DNA from: Muricoccus harenae
GTDB taxonomy: Bacteria; Pseudomonadota; Alphaproteobacteria; Acetobacterales; Acetobacteraceae
NCBI RefSeq assembly: GCF_009848505.1
Contig: NZ_WWDL01000034.1
Span: 1-55,203 of the forward strand
Length of the DNA: 55,203 nt
Direction: 5' to 3'
Shown: in pieces, positions 14,851 to 24,028 of the stretch
How positions within the stretch are numbered: the first letter of the stretch is position 1
Layout of the letters: each line of letters begins with the position of its first letter
The notes under the pieces: generated by a model
Seen by the model: the letters and a program-made list of their open reading frames with translations, nothing else
What the model was told of the DNA's origin: nothing
Databases searched by the model: none
Program-made: the position numbers and the translations under genes

Positions 14851-17511
14851 ATGTCGCAGAGCACCGCCACCGTCGTGTCCAGTGCGAGGCTGACCGGATC
14901 CTTCGGCCAGCGGCGCATCATCGATTTGCCGGCTGCCGCCGGCGGTGCGGCGCTCCTTGCTCGTATGCCCTGGTGCCATCGCATTTTGCTCGAGAACCTC
15001 ATGCGTCAGCCGGAAGCCGAGATGCGGGCAGCCGGGCGTGACGCCCTTCTGGCTTGGCTGGAGACGGGGCGCTCGGAGGCAGAGATTCCCTTCGCTCCGA
15101 CCCGTATCCTCATGCATGACACAACCTGCGGCCCGGCGCTTGTGGACATCGCCGCCATGCGCGACGTGCTCGCGCGCGCAGGAGGCGATCCCGCGCGCCT
15201 GAACCCCGCCGTGCCAGTCGCCACCTCCACGGACCACTCCCTGCCCGTCGATGTGTCAGCCATGCCAGGCGCGCTGCAGACAAACATGGCGAACGAGATG
15301 GCGCGCAACGCCGAGCGCTACCGCTTCATGAAGTGGGCGGCAGGGGCGGTCAGCGGCTTTCGCGTCTTCCCGCCGGGCACCGGCATCATGCACACTATCA
15401 ATCTCGAGCGGCTCGCGACCATCGTGACGACGGAGATGCGGGACGGCGAGGCCTGGGCCGTCCCAGACACGCTGGTCGGCACGGACAGCCACACGCCCAT
15501 GGTCAATGGCATAGGCGTGCTGGGCTGGGGCGTTGGCGGTATCGAAGCCGAGGGCGTGATGTTCGACGTGCCCGTCTCGCTGCGCGTGCCCGAGGTCATC
15601 GGCGTCCGGCTGACGGGCGCGCTACCAGAGGGCAGCTTTGCCACCGATCTCGCCCTGACCGTCACGCAGATGCTGCGGAAATTCGGCGTCTCGGGTGAAT
15701 TCGTGGAGTTCTTCGGACCTGGCCTCGGCACGCTGACTGCGGGGCAGCGCGCCGTTGTGTCCAACATGGCACCCGAATATGGCGCCACCACCGGCATGTT
15801 CCCGATTGACGGCCACACGCTGGACTACCTGCGCGCCACCGGGCGCGATGCGACCCAGGTTGCACTGGTGGAGGCCTATGCGAAGGCGCAGGGGCTCTGG
15901 CACGACCCGGCAAACGCGCCGCGCTACACCAGCGTGCTGGAACTGGATCTGTCCTCCCTCCGCCCCTCCCTGGCCGGTCCGCGCCGCCCGCAGGACCGGC
16001 TGGCACCCGCCGAGGTACCGGCTGCCCTGGAGGCGGCGGGAACCCGCATCTCTGAGGCAACGGAAGAGGGAATTCCGTCGGACGCCGTTGCGATCGCGGC
16101 CATCACCTCCTGCACCAACACCACGGATCTCGGGCTGCTCGTCGCAGCCGGGCTGGTGGCACAGAAGGCGCGCGCGCTGGGCCTTCACGTGCCGTCCTGG
16201 GTGAAGACCTCGCTCACCCCCGGGTCGCCAAGTGCCGAGCGGCGCCTGCAGCGCGCTGGCCTGCTGGACGACTTGGAAGCGCTGGGATTCGGGATCGCGG
16301 GCTATGGCTGCGCCACCTGCATCGGCAACTCCGGCCCATTGCTGCCTGCCGTGGCCGAGGCTGTAGAAGGGCAGGGGCTGAGACCGGTCGCTGTTCTCTC
16401 GGGCAACCGCAATTTCCCGGGCAGGGTGCACGCGCAGATCGATTCCGCGCTCCTCGCATCGCCGCCCATGGTGGTGGCCTATGCTGTTGCCGGTCGTGCC
16501 GGGCTGGACATCACACGGGACGTGCTCGGCACTGCACCGGATGGGCGGCCCGTTTACCTGACCGATATCTGGCCCCGAACGGCCGAGATCGAGGCTGCCG
16601 TCGACCTCGCCGGCGACCCGGCCGACATTGCCGCGGCCGGGGAGGCAGCGGATCGCTCCGCCGCCTGGCAGGCGCTGGAAGCGCCTTTCGTGCCGCTCTT
16701 CCCGTGGGATCCCGCCTCGACCTATCTGCGCCCGCCACCCTTCGTGAACTTTGGGCCGGAGGGCCAGGGGGCCGGCGTCCTGGCGGCGCACCCGCTGCTC
16801 GTACTGGGCGACGACATCACCACCGACCACATCTCCCCCGCCGGCGCCATTCCGGCCCGCAGCGACGCTGCGGCCTGGCTCATCGAACGTGGCGAGGACC
16901 CGCGCGACCTCAATGTCTATGCCTCCCGGCGCGGCAACTGGGAGGTGATGCTGCGCGGCCTGTTCACCAACAAGGCCGCGGTGAACCACCTCACGCCAGG
17001 GCTTCCGGCCGGCCACACGGTCTTCGCCCCCAGTGGTGAAGCGCTGCCCGCCTGGCGCGCCGCTATGCGCTACGCGGAGGCCGGGCTTCCGGTGGTCATC
17101 CTCGCTGGCGAGCGCTATGGCACCGGCTCCTCGCGTGACTGGGCCGCCAAGGGCGCCCAGCTGCTCGGCGCACGGGCGGTGCTGGCCAATAGCTTTGAGC
17201 GTATCCACCGATCCAACCTCATCGGCATGGGCGTGCTGCCGCTGCGCCTGCCGGATGACTGGCGCTTCGACACCCTTTGCCTGACGTCAGGCGACCTGAT
17301 CGAGATTGGCTGGGATCCAGCTGCCCTGACGCCCCGCAGCGCGGTGCCCGTCACCTTGCGGCGCGCAAACGGCACTTCCATGCGGGGCTTGGCCACCGCG
17401 CTGCTCGACACGGCGCGCGAGGTCGGCCTGATCCAGGCCGGCGGGATGATCCCGACTATCCTGCGCCGCGCCCTGGCAGCCACGAAGGAACTGCAGGCAG
17501 CCGACGCCTAG
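14851..17511 (+). CDS. acnA: Aconitate hydratase (AcnA-type)
   Basis: An 886-residue iron-sulfur hydratase of the AcnA/IRP branch. The cluster ligands are visible as the Cys in ITSCTNTTDL and the two Cys in GCATCIGN. Other landmarks are LVGTDSHTPMVNGIGVLGWG, TTDHISPAG, SRRGNWEVMLRG with an Arg-rich active-site stretch, and YGTGSSRDWAAKGAQLLG with NLIGMGVLPL in the swivelling C-terminal domain. All main catalytic parts are present. The ATG at 14851 is chosen because LTGSFGQRR, a typical AcnA start, follows soon after and GAGAG lies just upstream; an ATG at 14791 has no ribosome site. Its position among transport genes and relics suggests a catabolic paralogue acting on citrate, aconitate or a homologue, not necessarily the TCA-cycle enzyme. 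Confidence 0.92.
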   Translation: MSQSTATVVSSARLTGSFGQRRIIDLPAAAGGAALLARMPWCHRILLENLMRQPEAEMRAAGRDALLAWLETGRSEAEIPFAPTRILMHDTTCGPALVDIAAMRDVLARAGGDPARLNPAVPVATSTDHSLPVDVSAMPGALQTNMANEMARNAERYRFMKWAAGAVSGFRVFPPGTGIMHTINLERLATIVTTEMRDGEAWAVPDTLVGTDSHTPMVNGIGVLGWGVGGIEAEGVMFDVPVSLRVPEVIGVRLTGALPEGSFATDLALTVTQMLRKFGVSGEFVEFFGPGLGTLTAGQRAVVSNMAPEYGATTGMFPIDGHTLDYLRATGRDATQVALVEAYAKAQGLWHDPANAPRYTSVLELDLSSLRPSLAGPRRPQDRLAPAEVPAALEAAGTRISEATEEGIPSDAVAIAAITSCTNTTDLGLLVAAGLVAQKARALGLHVPSWVKTSLTPGSPSAERRLQRAGLLDDLEALGFGIAGYGCATCIGNSGPLLPAVAEAVEGQGLRPVAVLSGNRNFPGRVHAQIDSALLASPPMVVAYAVAGRAGLDITRDVLGTAPDGRPVYLTDIWPRTAEIEAAVDLAGDPADIAAAGEAADRSAAWQALEAPFVPLFPWDPASTYLRPPPFVNFGPEGQGAGVLAAHPLLVLGDDITTDHISPAGAIPARSDAAAWLIERGEDPRDLNVYASRRGNWEVMLRGLFTNKAAVNHLTPGLPAGHTVFAPSGEALPAWRAAMRYAEAGLPVVILAGERYGTGSSRDWAAKGAQLLGARAVLANSFERIHRSNLIGMGVLPLRLPDDWRFDTLCLTSGDLIEIGWDPAALTPRSAVPVTLRRANGTSMRGLATALLDTAREVGLIQAGGMIPTILRRALAATKELQAADA

Positions 17512-17590
17512 GCGCCGCTCCGGCAGCCCCGCAGCTTCAGGACAACACAGGGGGCCGGCGCGACGCGCCGAGTGAGGGAGCGGTGTTCCC

Positions 17591-18076
17591 ATGTTCCAGA
17601 TGCGCATGCTGCTCGGCGCCTCGCCGCCCTTACTGCGCGGCCGTCTCTGGCGCAGGGCGGATCTCCGGATCGTCTGATCCAGATGGTTGTCGGCTATGCG
17701 CCGGGTAATGGCGTGGATATCGTCGCCCGACTGCCGGGCGAGGCGATGCGCAGCGCGCTAGGCCAGGTGCCAGTTGTGGAGAACCGGCATGGTGTCAGCG
17801 CCATCATCGGCGCCCGGACCGTCGCCCGTGCCCCGGCCGACGGCTACAACCTCCTGATGGCGGCTGCGGGCGAAATCTCGGCCACCCCGCCCTGCTCGAG
17901 GGCAAGATGACCTGTGATCCCCTGCGGGAACTGGCTCCGGTGTCGCTCGTCGCCACCGTCCCCAACGTGCTGGTTGCTGCGCCGGGCGTGCCGGTGCGAG
18001 ATCCGGCCTCCCTCGCGGCCCATGCCAGGGCCAATCCGAACAAGCTGAGCTACGCCTTCTCCGGCAACGGCGTCAC
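17591..18076 (+). pseudogene. Frameshifted 5' part of a Bug/TctC binding-protein gene
   Basis: The first frame encodes DRLIQMVVGYAPGNGVDIVA and PVVENRHGVSAIIGARTVAR, the usual start of Bug proteins. It runs into a stop near 17907. The continuation, with LAPVSLVATVPNVLVAAPG and NPNKLSYAF, is in another frame, so a frameshift lies near 17885. Homology stops at about 18076, where an unrelated lactonase fragment begins in the same frame. The gene lies just downstream of the aconitase. Confidence 0.8.
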
Positions 18077-18480
18077 GGCGTCCCGCCACGATGCGGACAC
18101 GGGAGCGCTGGAGCCATTCCAACTGCTTCTCTCGCTGCCCGACAGCTTCACGGGCAACAGCCGGGCCGCGGAGATCACCGTCTCTGCCGATGGCCGGTTC
18201 ATCTATGCCTCGAACGGCGGTCACGACTCTGTCGGCATCTTTGCGATCGAGAAGGTACGGGCCGCCTGTCGCCGGTTGAATGGACCGCGACTGGCCGCAC
18301 GCCCCGCTTCATTACGCTGGACCCGGCCGGTCGCTTCCTCTTCGCGGCCACCGAGGATGAGGACACCATCACTGCCTTTTCGGTCTCACCCGAGACCGGC
18401 GCCTCTCCCGGCTGGGTGAGGCGGCTCGGACGGGCAGCCCGGTCTGCATCATTTTTCGGGCTGCCGAGCCTAGCTAACTT
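18073..18480 (+). pseudogene. C-terminal relic of a lactonase-family beta-propeller protein
   Basis: The stretch reads as consecutive blades of a 6-phosphogluconolactonase-like (lactonase, YbhE) propeller: AAEITVSADGRFIYASNGGH with SVGIFAIE, then in another frame TPRFITLDPAGRFLFAATED with ITAFSVSPETGA, then TGSPVCIIFR in a third frame. At least two frameshifts are needed. Its N-terminal half is missing and is replaced by the Bug fragment. Confidence 0.75.
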
Positions 18481-18533
18481 CGATGGAGCGAGGACGTGCG
18501 AGGTGCAGGGCGGCGAGCTAGACTGCGCGGGCC

Positions 18534-19502
18534 ATGCCCCGCCCGCCCGCCGCCATCCTGCACCGTGAACTCGCCCGCGCCATCGTCGAGCAGCTGCGCG
18601 CCGCGGCAGTGGAGCCGGGCGAGCGGTTGCGCGAGAATGATCTCGCCCAACGTCTCGGCACCTCCCGCTCCCCCGTGCGGGGCGCGCTGCAGGTTCTGCG
18701 GGAGGCCAAGGTGGTGGCGCGGCAGGAGAATAGGCGCCTGGTCCTCCGCCACCTGCCTTCCGTCGGAGAGGATCTTGCAGGCTTAGATCCGGAGACTGAT
18801 GCAGCGGAGCAGATTTACTGGCGCGTTGCCTCGGATCGGCTGGCCGGAGCCTTGCCGGACGTGGTGGGGGAGGCAGACCTCGCGCGCAGATACGAGGCGT
18901 CTCGAGGTTCGGTGCATCGCGCGCTGCTGCAGGCCATGGGCGAGGGATGGATTGAGCGGGCCCCATCGGGGACTTGGCGCTTCCTCTCCCTGATTGATGG
19001 CCCAAAAAGCTATGATGAGTCTTATCGTTTTCGCCGCGCCATCGAGCCGGCCGCCCTCCTTGACCCGGAATTCGACTTGCCCGGCCTGACCTTGGCGCGA
19101 CTGCGCCGGGACCAGCGGGACCTGCTGGAGCGTGCCGAATCTGCGAGCCCGCGTGAGGTCTTCGATTTGAACTCGGGCTTTCACCTCGCCTTGGTTCAGG
19201 CCTCCAATAATCGCTTCTTTGCGGATGCCGCGTTGCGGGTCACACGGCTGCGGCGCGTGGTAGGCTATGTCATCGCGCTCGACCATGGCCGGCTCGCTGC
19301 CCAGTCTACAGAGCACCTGGCGATCCTTGACCGGCTTGAGGTTGGCGACCGGGAGGGAGCTGCGTCGCTGCTCCTGAATCACCTCGATGCGGGCCGCGCC
19401 TCCAAGGCGCGGCTTCTCGCCGATGCAAGGCTGAAGCTGGAGGGGCTGACTTCTGCCGTGACCGAGCGGAAGAGCCTTACCCCACTAGGCCGAGCGGCCT
19501 GA
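18534..19502 (+). CDS. GntR/FCD-family regulator with two winged-helix domains
   Basis: A 322-residue regulator. Residues about 8-75 form a GntR winged helix (GERLRENDLAQRLGTSRSPV with a following wing). Residues about 92-155 form a second winged-helix-like unit (LPDVVGEADLARRYEASRG, then a helix, then GWIERAPSGTWRFL). Residues about 165-300 form an FCD-like effector domain with metal-binding-type His residues in NSGFHLALVQ and STEHLAILDRLEVGD. Usual FCD regulators carry only one winged helix and are about 220-250 residues long, so this is an extended architecture. It overlaps the convergent truncated Bug gene at its 3' end. The upstream aconitase and relics or the downstream decarboxylase are candidate targets. 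Confidence 0.85.
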   Translation: MPRPPAAILHRELARAIVEQLRAAAVEPGERLRENDLAQRLGTSRSPVRGALQVLREAKVVARQENRRLVLRHLPSVGEDLAGLDPETDAAEQIYWRVASDRLAGALPDVVGEADLARRYEASRGSVHRALLQAMGEGWIERAPSGTWRFLSLIDGPKSYDESYRFRRAIEPAALLDPEFDLPGLTLARLRRDQRDLLERAESASPREVFDLNSGFHLALVQASNNRFFADAALRVTRLRRVVGYVIALDHGRLAAQSTEHLAILDRLEVGDREGAASLLLNHLDAGRASKARLLADARLKLEGLTSAVTERKSLTPLGRAA

Positions 19503-19950
19503 GCACATCTTCGACCGAGGTGGTCTCGGTCTTCAGAAAGGACGCGAACTCGGCCGGAGGCATGTAGAGGTCCTGCCACCCGCGGAGCTTGCACTCGCGC
19601 TTCCACTCTTCGGAGCGCGCGATCTCGTCGGCGAGCGTTGCGAGCTGTTCCCGGTGCTCCTCCGGAATCCCTGGCGGCGCCCAGAGGCCGCGCCAGTTGT
19701 AGAGCACGGCATCCAGACCACCCTCCCGCATGGTCGGCAACTCGACATCCGGTTGGCCCCCGATGATGACCACGACGGCCGGTCCGCCGCCCGAGAAGGC
19801 CACGTAGGAGAGCTGGCTCGCAGAGATGCCCAGCGCGCTTCCCATCATCCCGAGCAACATGTGGTCCGTGCCGCCTGTAGAACCGCCTGCGACGGACATG
19901 GCCTTCGGGTCTGCCCGGAATACGGCGGTGTTACGGCTGCTCAGTCGCAC
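19477..19950 (-). pseudogene. C-terminal half of a Bug/TctC binding-protein gene
   Basis: About 157 residues correspond to the second half of a TctC-type protein: AGGSTGGTDHMLLGMMGSAL, YVAFSGGGPAVVVIIGGQ, then WRGLWAPPGIP and the C-terminal helices. There is no signal peptide or first lobe, and an in-frame stop lies just upstream of the first possible start. Its 3' end overlaps the end of the convergent GntR gene by 26 bases. Confidence 0.8.
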
Positions 19951-20290
19951 GACGGAGAGGCGCCGCTATGCCGGCTCGTCGGGCAACCTCATCGGTCGAA
20001 GCCTGGCAACTTGTGGCACCAGACCAACGACGCAAAGCTAACCGCGCTTAAGGTCAGCGAACTCGACCTATCAACCGGTTCTCCGATCCCGCGCGGCCGC
20101 CGGTACCGACGACGAAGTCATGGCCGACTCCACCAGTCCAACATCCATTCAGAAGGATTTCTGGAATGCGTCACAAGGTCCATCGCTCCGCGGGGCCGGA
20201 TCGGCGCTTGCACCTCATCGACTGATGGCAATAGCCAAATCCTGTCCTTCTGGTCACAGTGGCCAAGACGTGACGGGGAAGGATACATCC
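19951..20290. other. Gap of 340 bases between the truncated Bug gene and the decarboxylase gene
   Basis: No gene is supported. It may hold the promoter of the oxaloacetate-decarboxylase-like gene; GGGGAAGGA just before the ATG at 20291 is the ribosome site. Confidence 0.4.
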
Positions 20291-21154
20291 ATGGACTGGA
20301 CGAGCCGGCGACGACGCTTCCGCGAGATCCTCGACGGGGATCGCTGCATCCACCCCGCGTCGGTGCACGATCCAGTCTCGGCCCGCATCGCCGCGGACCT
20401 CGGCTTTGAGACGGCGATCCTTGCTGGTTCGGTTGCGTCGCTTGCGGTGCTCGGCGCGCCCGACCTGATCGTCCTGACACTCACAGAATTTGCCGAGCAG
20501 GCACTGCGGATCAACCGGGCTGGCGCGCCGCCGCTGCTGGTGGATGCCGATCACGGCTACGGCAATGCATTGAGCGTGATGCGCACCGTGCAGGAGCTGG
20601 AGACCGCCGGCGTTTCCGCCCTGTCCATCGAGGACACGCTGCTGCCCGCCCCATATGGCGGCGGTCCGGCGCGGCTGATTTCCCTGGCGGAGGGGGTGGG
20701 CAAGATGAAGGCTGCCGTCGCTGCCCGCGAAGACCCGGGGCTCGTCATCCTCGCCCGTACCAGCGCGCTGGCCATAACGGGGCTGGAGGATGCAATGGCA
20801 CGGGTCCGGGCCTATTCAGGGTTGGGAGTCGACGGAATCTTCCTAGTGGGCGCCAAGACGCGCGCCGAAATCGAAGCGATGCGAGCCGTGACCGACTTGC
20901 CCTTCGTGCTGGGCGGGGCAGGGGGCGAGCTGGCCGACACGGGATGGCTGGCCTCGCGCGGGGTGCGGGTGGCACTGCAGGGGCACCAGCCCTTCCAGGC
21001 GGCCATCGCGGCACTGCACGCAACAATGAAGGCCCTGCGCGATGGCGCAAAGCCCTCCGAGCTTACGGGCCTCGCGCCTGCTGATCTGGCAAGACAGGTG
21101 ACGCGCGAGGCCGACTATACGCGCTGGACGACAGACTTCCTGGGTGGGGCCTGA
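20291..21154 (+). CDS. Isocitrate lyase/PEP mutase superfamily enzyme, oxaloacetate-decarboxylase-like
   Basis: A 287-residue TIM-barrel enzyme. It matches the PA4872-type oxaloacetate decarboxylases in order: ASVHDPVSARIAADLGFE, GSVASLAVLGAPD, the metal site VDADHGYGNALSVMRTV, SIEDTLLPAPYG, a VGKMKAA helix, then VGAKTRAEIEAM. The KKCGH loop of true isocitrate lyases is absent, as in this subgroup. The predicted reaction is oxaloacetate to pyruvate and CO2, or C-C bond lysis of a related 2-oxo acid. The start at 20291 has GGGGAAGGA eight bases upstream. The convergent neighbour is a Bug binding protein, consistent with catabolism of a di- or tricarboxylate. Confidence 0.88.
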   Translation: MDWTSRRRRFREILDGDRCIHPASVHDPVSARIAADLGFETAILAGSVASLAVLGAPDLIVLTLTEFAEQALRINRAGAPPLLVDADHGYGNALSVMRTVQELETAGVSALSIEDTLLPAPYGGGPARLISLAEGVGKMKAAVAAREDPGLVILARTSALAITGLEDAMARVRAYSGLGVDGIFLVGAKTRAEIEAMRAVTDLPFVLGGAGGELADTGWLASRGVRVALQGHQPFQAAIAALHATMKALRDGAKPSELTGLAPADLARQVTREADYTRWTTDFLGGA

Positions 21155-21253
21155 GCGGCCGACTGGGCCCAGTCCAGCGGCAGCACCCAGACCATGGAGA
21201 GAGGCGTTCCCCCTGCCCATGCACCTGGGGCAACGCTGTAGGGGCGGCCCCGG

Positions 21254-22231
21254 TCAATCTGCGTAGGTTCCGGCGGCCTGGATCACGGGCCGCCAGCGGG
21301 CAACCTCTTCGGCGTGGTAGCGGCGGTGGAAGTCGCGCGTTGCCCGATCCTGCGACGCTGGGGCGGTGATCAGCTCCGCGAAGCGGGTGCGCAGCCGCTC
21401 CTCGCGCAATGCCGCCCGCAATGCGGCGGAAAGGCGATCCAGGACCGGCTCTGGCACGCCGACAGGCGCGAACAGGCCGTGCCAGGTGGTCATGGTGGCT
21501 TCGGGCTTGCCGGCCTCTGCCATGGTCGGAAGGGATTCGAGGCCGGGAACCCGCGTATCGCTGGTGACGGCGTAAGCGGGGAAGCGCTTGTCCCGGATGT
21601 AGGGCAGGGTGTTCGTGACCTGGTCGCAGAAGATGTCGACCCGGCCCGCCATCAGCTCGGTGGTGATTGGCGCGCTGCCGCGATAGGCCACAGTTGTCGC
21701 GAGCGTGCCGGCGGCCTGTTGAAGAAGCATAGCGCAGAGGTGGCTGGAGGACCCGACACCGGAATGAGCGAGATTGAGCTTGTCGCCTTCCCGCTTCATC
21801 ACGGACAGGTAGGAGGCGATGTCGCCTGCCGGAAAGCCGGGGCGGGAGACGATGGTCATCGCCGCTTCCGACACGAGGCCCAGCGGCTCGAAGCTCTCGG
21901 TCACGCTGTAGGGTAGGCGGCGGTACATGGTGGCACTGGCAGCGAAGCCGATGTTGGTGTTCAGGATTGTGTAGCCGTCCGGACGCGCCTGGTTGGTGCG
22001 GCCGGCGGAGAAGACCGTACCGGCGATGTTCTCGATCACCACAGGCTGGCCAAGGTCCTTGGCCATGCCCTCCGCCACGAGGCGGCTTATGACGTCTGTC
22101 GGTCCGCCGGCCGTGCCTCCGGCGATGAGCGTCACTGGGCGATTCGGAAAGGGGGTCTCCTGCGCGTGCAGGGCGGGAGCGGCGAGAGCGCCGGGGACCG
22201 CGGCAAGCAGCGTGCGGCGTGTCAAGGACAT
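21254..22231 (-). CDS. Bug/TctC-family periplasmic solute-binding protein
   Basis: A 325-residue exported binding protein. The signal peptide is LTRRTLLAAVPGALAAPALHA. The mature start PVTLIAGGTAGGPTDVISR is the ligand loop of the family, though it reads GGTAGG where most have YPPGG. Further on come VVIENIAGTVFSAG, DGYTILNTN, NLAHSGVGSSSHL, and VAYRGSAPITTELMAGRVD. The ATG at 22231 is chosen because GGAGG lies ten bases before it; an upstream ATG would put that site inside the gene. It follows the ketopantoate-reductase-like gene by 94 bases on the same strand, so both are likely co-transcribed. No TctA or TctB gene is nearby. Confidence 0.92.
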   Translation of the reverse strand: MSLTRRTLLAAVPGALAAPALHAQETPFPNRPVTLIAGGTAGGPTDVISRLVAEGMAKDLGQPVVIENIAGTVFSAGRTNQARPDGYTILNTNIGFAASATMYRRLPYSVTESFEPLGLVSEAAMTIVSRPGFPAGDIASYLSVMKREGDKLNLAHSGVGSSSHLCAMLLQQAAGTLATTVAYRGSAPITTELMAGRVDIFCDQVTNTLPYIRDKRFPAYAVTSDTRVPGLESLPTMAEAGKPEATMTTWHGLFAPVGVPEPVLDRLSAALRAALREERLRTRFAELITAPASQDRATRDFHRRYHAEEVARWRPVIQAAGTYAD

Positions 22232-22325
22232 CTGACGTACCTCCATCGTTCCGCCTGCAGGCGGCACCGCCGCACAGGGCTTGGTCCCTCCGTCCGCGGC
22301 GGCGATCGGGCGCCGCGCGCGGAAG

Positions 22326-23393
22326 CTAGTTCAGGCGCAGGTCGAGGACATGGCGCGGATCGGGCTGCAACTCGCCCTTCTCGACGCGCTTAACGATGTC
22401 GGTCAGTGCCGCGTTCGCGGGGGCCTCAATGCCAACCTCTTGGCCGCGCTCGACGATGAAGCCGTTCAGGAACTCGATTTCGGTGCGGCGGCCCTTTACC
22501 ATGTCCTGACCCATGGAGGGGCGATGCGCGCCGCCGCCCTTGGACGCCTCGGCCAGTCGGTGCTCGTCATAGACGCGCCGCGCGTCAGGGTCGCCCTCCC
22601 CAGCACGTGCGATCGTCTCCGGGTCGATGTGATGCACCTCCTCAAGCTGGTAGCCGAGGGCCTGCCCGATGCGAATTGCCTCGCCCCCGAGGCGGGCGGT
22701 GAAGTGGCGGAGGCTATCATTGGTCAGGATGTCGCGGCTGATCAGCCCGGTGCAGGCGGACAAGCCGTTGGCCATGGCGTTGGTTACCAGCTTCGACCAA
22801 CGCTCGCCCCACAGGTTGGTCGTGACCTGGGTGCTGTCGGATAGCGCGACCAACCGGCCGACCTCCTTCGCGCGGTCAGTGACGCGGCCGTGCACCTCGC
22901 CAACGCGGAAGACGGTATGCGCCGCACCGCTCTTGCCGGCGGCGCGGCGGACATGACCAGGTTCGCACAGGTCCACAGTAATCGAGCTGGCGATGGCGCC
23001 AAGCGTGCGGCCCCAGCCGACGACCTCGGCGATGGTTGCCTCATTCATGCAGTTCTGAAGGGAGACGACAAAGCCGCCAGGGGCCAGGTACTGCCGCACC
23101 ATCGCCGTCGCCCAGGCCGTGTCATAGGACTTCACGCAGACGAAGGCGATGTCGATCGGCGCCTCTTTGCTCAGCCCTTGCAACTCGGTCAGGTGCAAGG
23201 CTCGGACCGGCACGCGGAACTCGGGAACGTCACGCAGGTGGCTGATGCGCAAGCCGTGAGCACGCATCGCCTCGACATTCTCGGGCCACATGTCGACGAA
23301 GGTGACGTCCTCCCCGGCCTGCGCCATATGTGCGCCAGCATAGCCGCCGACCGCGCCGGTCCCAATGATGGCGATACGCTGACCTTTGGACAT
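22326..23393 (-). CDS. Ketopantoate reductase-family (ApbA/PanE-like) dehydrogenase
   Basis: A 355-residue NADPH-dependent 2-oxo-acid reductase. Visible features are IGTGAVGGYAGAHMAQAG (nucleotide loop), VCVKSYDT, the Asn in LQNCMNEATIAEV, the Lys in WSKLVTNAMANGL and the late HRPSMGQDMVKGRRTEIEF motif. It is longer than housekeeping PanE (about 300 residues), with an insert between ISRDILTN and HRPSMGQD. The ATG at 23393 is used because GGGGAG lies seven bases upstream. It sits in a catabolic Bug operon instead of with pantothenate genes, so reduction or oxidation of another 2-oxo/2-hydroxy acid is more likely than ketopantoate. Confidence 0.85.
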   Translation of the reverse strand: MSKGQRIAIIGTGAVGGYAGAHMAQAGEDVTFVDMWPENVEAMRAHGLRISHLRDVPEFRVPVRALHLTELQGLSKEAPIDIAFVCVKSYDTAWATAMVRQYLAPGGFVVSLQNCMNEATIAEVVGWGRTLGAIASSITVDLCEPGHVRRAAGKSGAAHTVFRVGEVHGRVTDRAKEVGRLVALSDSTQVTTNLWGERWSKLVTNAMANGLSACTGLISRDILTNDSLRHFTARLGGEAIRIGQALGYQLEEVHHIDPETIARAGEGDPDARRVYDEHRLAEASKGGGAHRPSMGQDMVKGRRTEIEFLNGFIVERGQEVGIEAPANAALTDIVKRVEKGELQPDPRHVLDLRLN

Positions 23394-23559
23394 TCTCGCT
23401 CCCCTGGTCCTCGCGCTCCGGCGAGTGTTCGGGCAAGTATTCAAGGCATCCCTGTAACGAGTCAAATGCTGCGCAGGTCGGACCGCTCATGCCGGCCGTC
23501 ACCGCCATCCTTGTCGAACTCTGGGCAGCCTCCTCATCCTCCTCAACTCGCTCGGCCCC

Positions 23560-23830
23560 ACATCGTTCGCTCCATCGGGCCGGCGGCAGGCGGGCTGCTG
23601 TTCGCGGCGGGCGGCGCTGCCGTGACCTATGGCTGGGACATCACGGAGCACGCGGCGGATCCCGAGCGGATGGTGAGTGGTTCATGGCCGGATTCTGGGC
23701 CGAGCACTTCCGGCAGCACCATCGGGTCCCCCATGCCGATGCGGATATCAAGGCGGTGTGGCGCTTCCACTAGGAACGAGAGGCCCCGGTGGCGCGGCAC
23801 TTCCTGACCCTGACCGCTGGAGCGGGCTGA
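23560..23830 (+). pseudogene. Relic of an MFS (enterobactin-exporter-like) transporter
   Basis: IGPAAGGLLFAAGGAAVTY matches a membrane segment of MFS_3 exporters and is joined directly to their C-terminal soluble domain: DITEHAADPERMV, then after a frameshift EWFMAGFWAEHFRQHHRV with DADIKAVWRFH. An in-frame TAG follows, then EREAPVARHFLTLTAGAG to the real stop at 23830. An internal deletion, a frameshift and a nonsense codon are all visible. Confidence 0.7.
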
Positions 23831-24028
23831 GATTGGAAGTGGTTGCCTGCTCCTTTGCGGGAGCGGGGTGCGGAAGGAGAGCAAGGCGAGCTGGAATCGG
23901 AGGTATAACTGCCGCCCTGTCCCATTCGTTAATCGGCGCAGATCGTCCCCTTGGTAGGATTGTGGCACCAAATGTTGGAGCCTCTCCGCAGCGCTTCACG
24001 GAAGGGCGGTACCGTTCCCTTGAGTCGG

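Noticed and set aside
15622-17208. 528-codon minus-strand frame opposite the aconitase
   Set aside because: It is an antisense shadow. The aconitase frame has every family motif and the expected codon bias.
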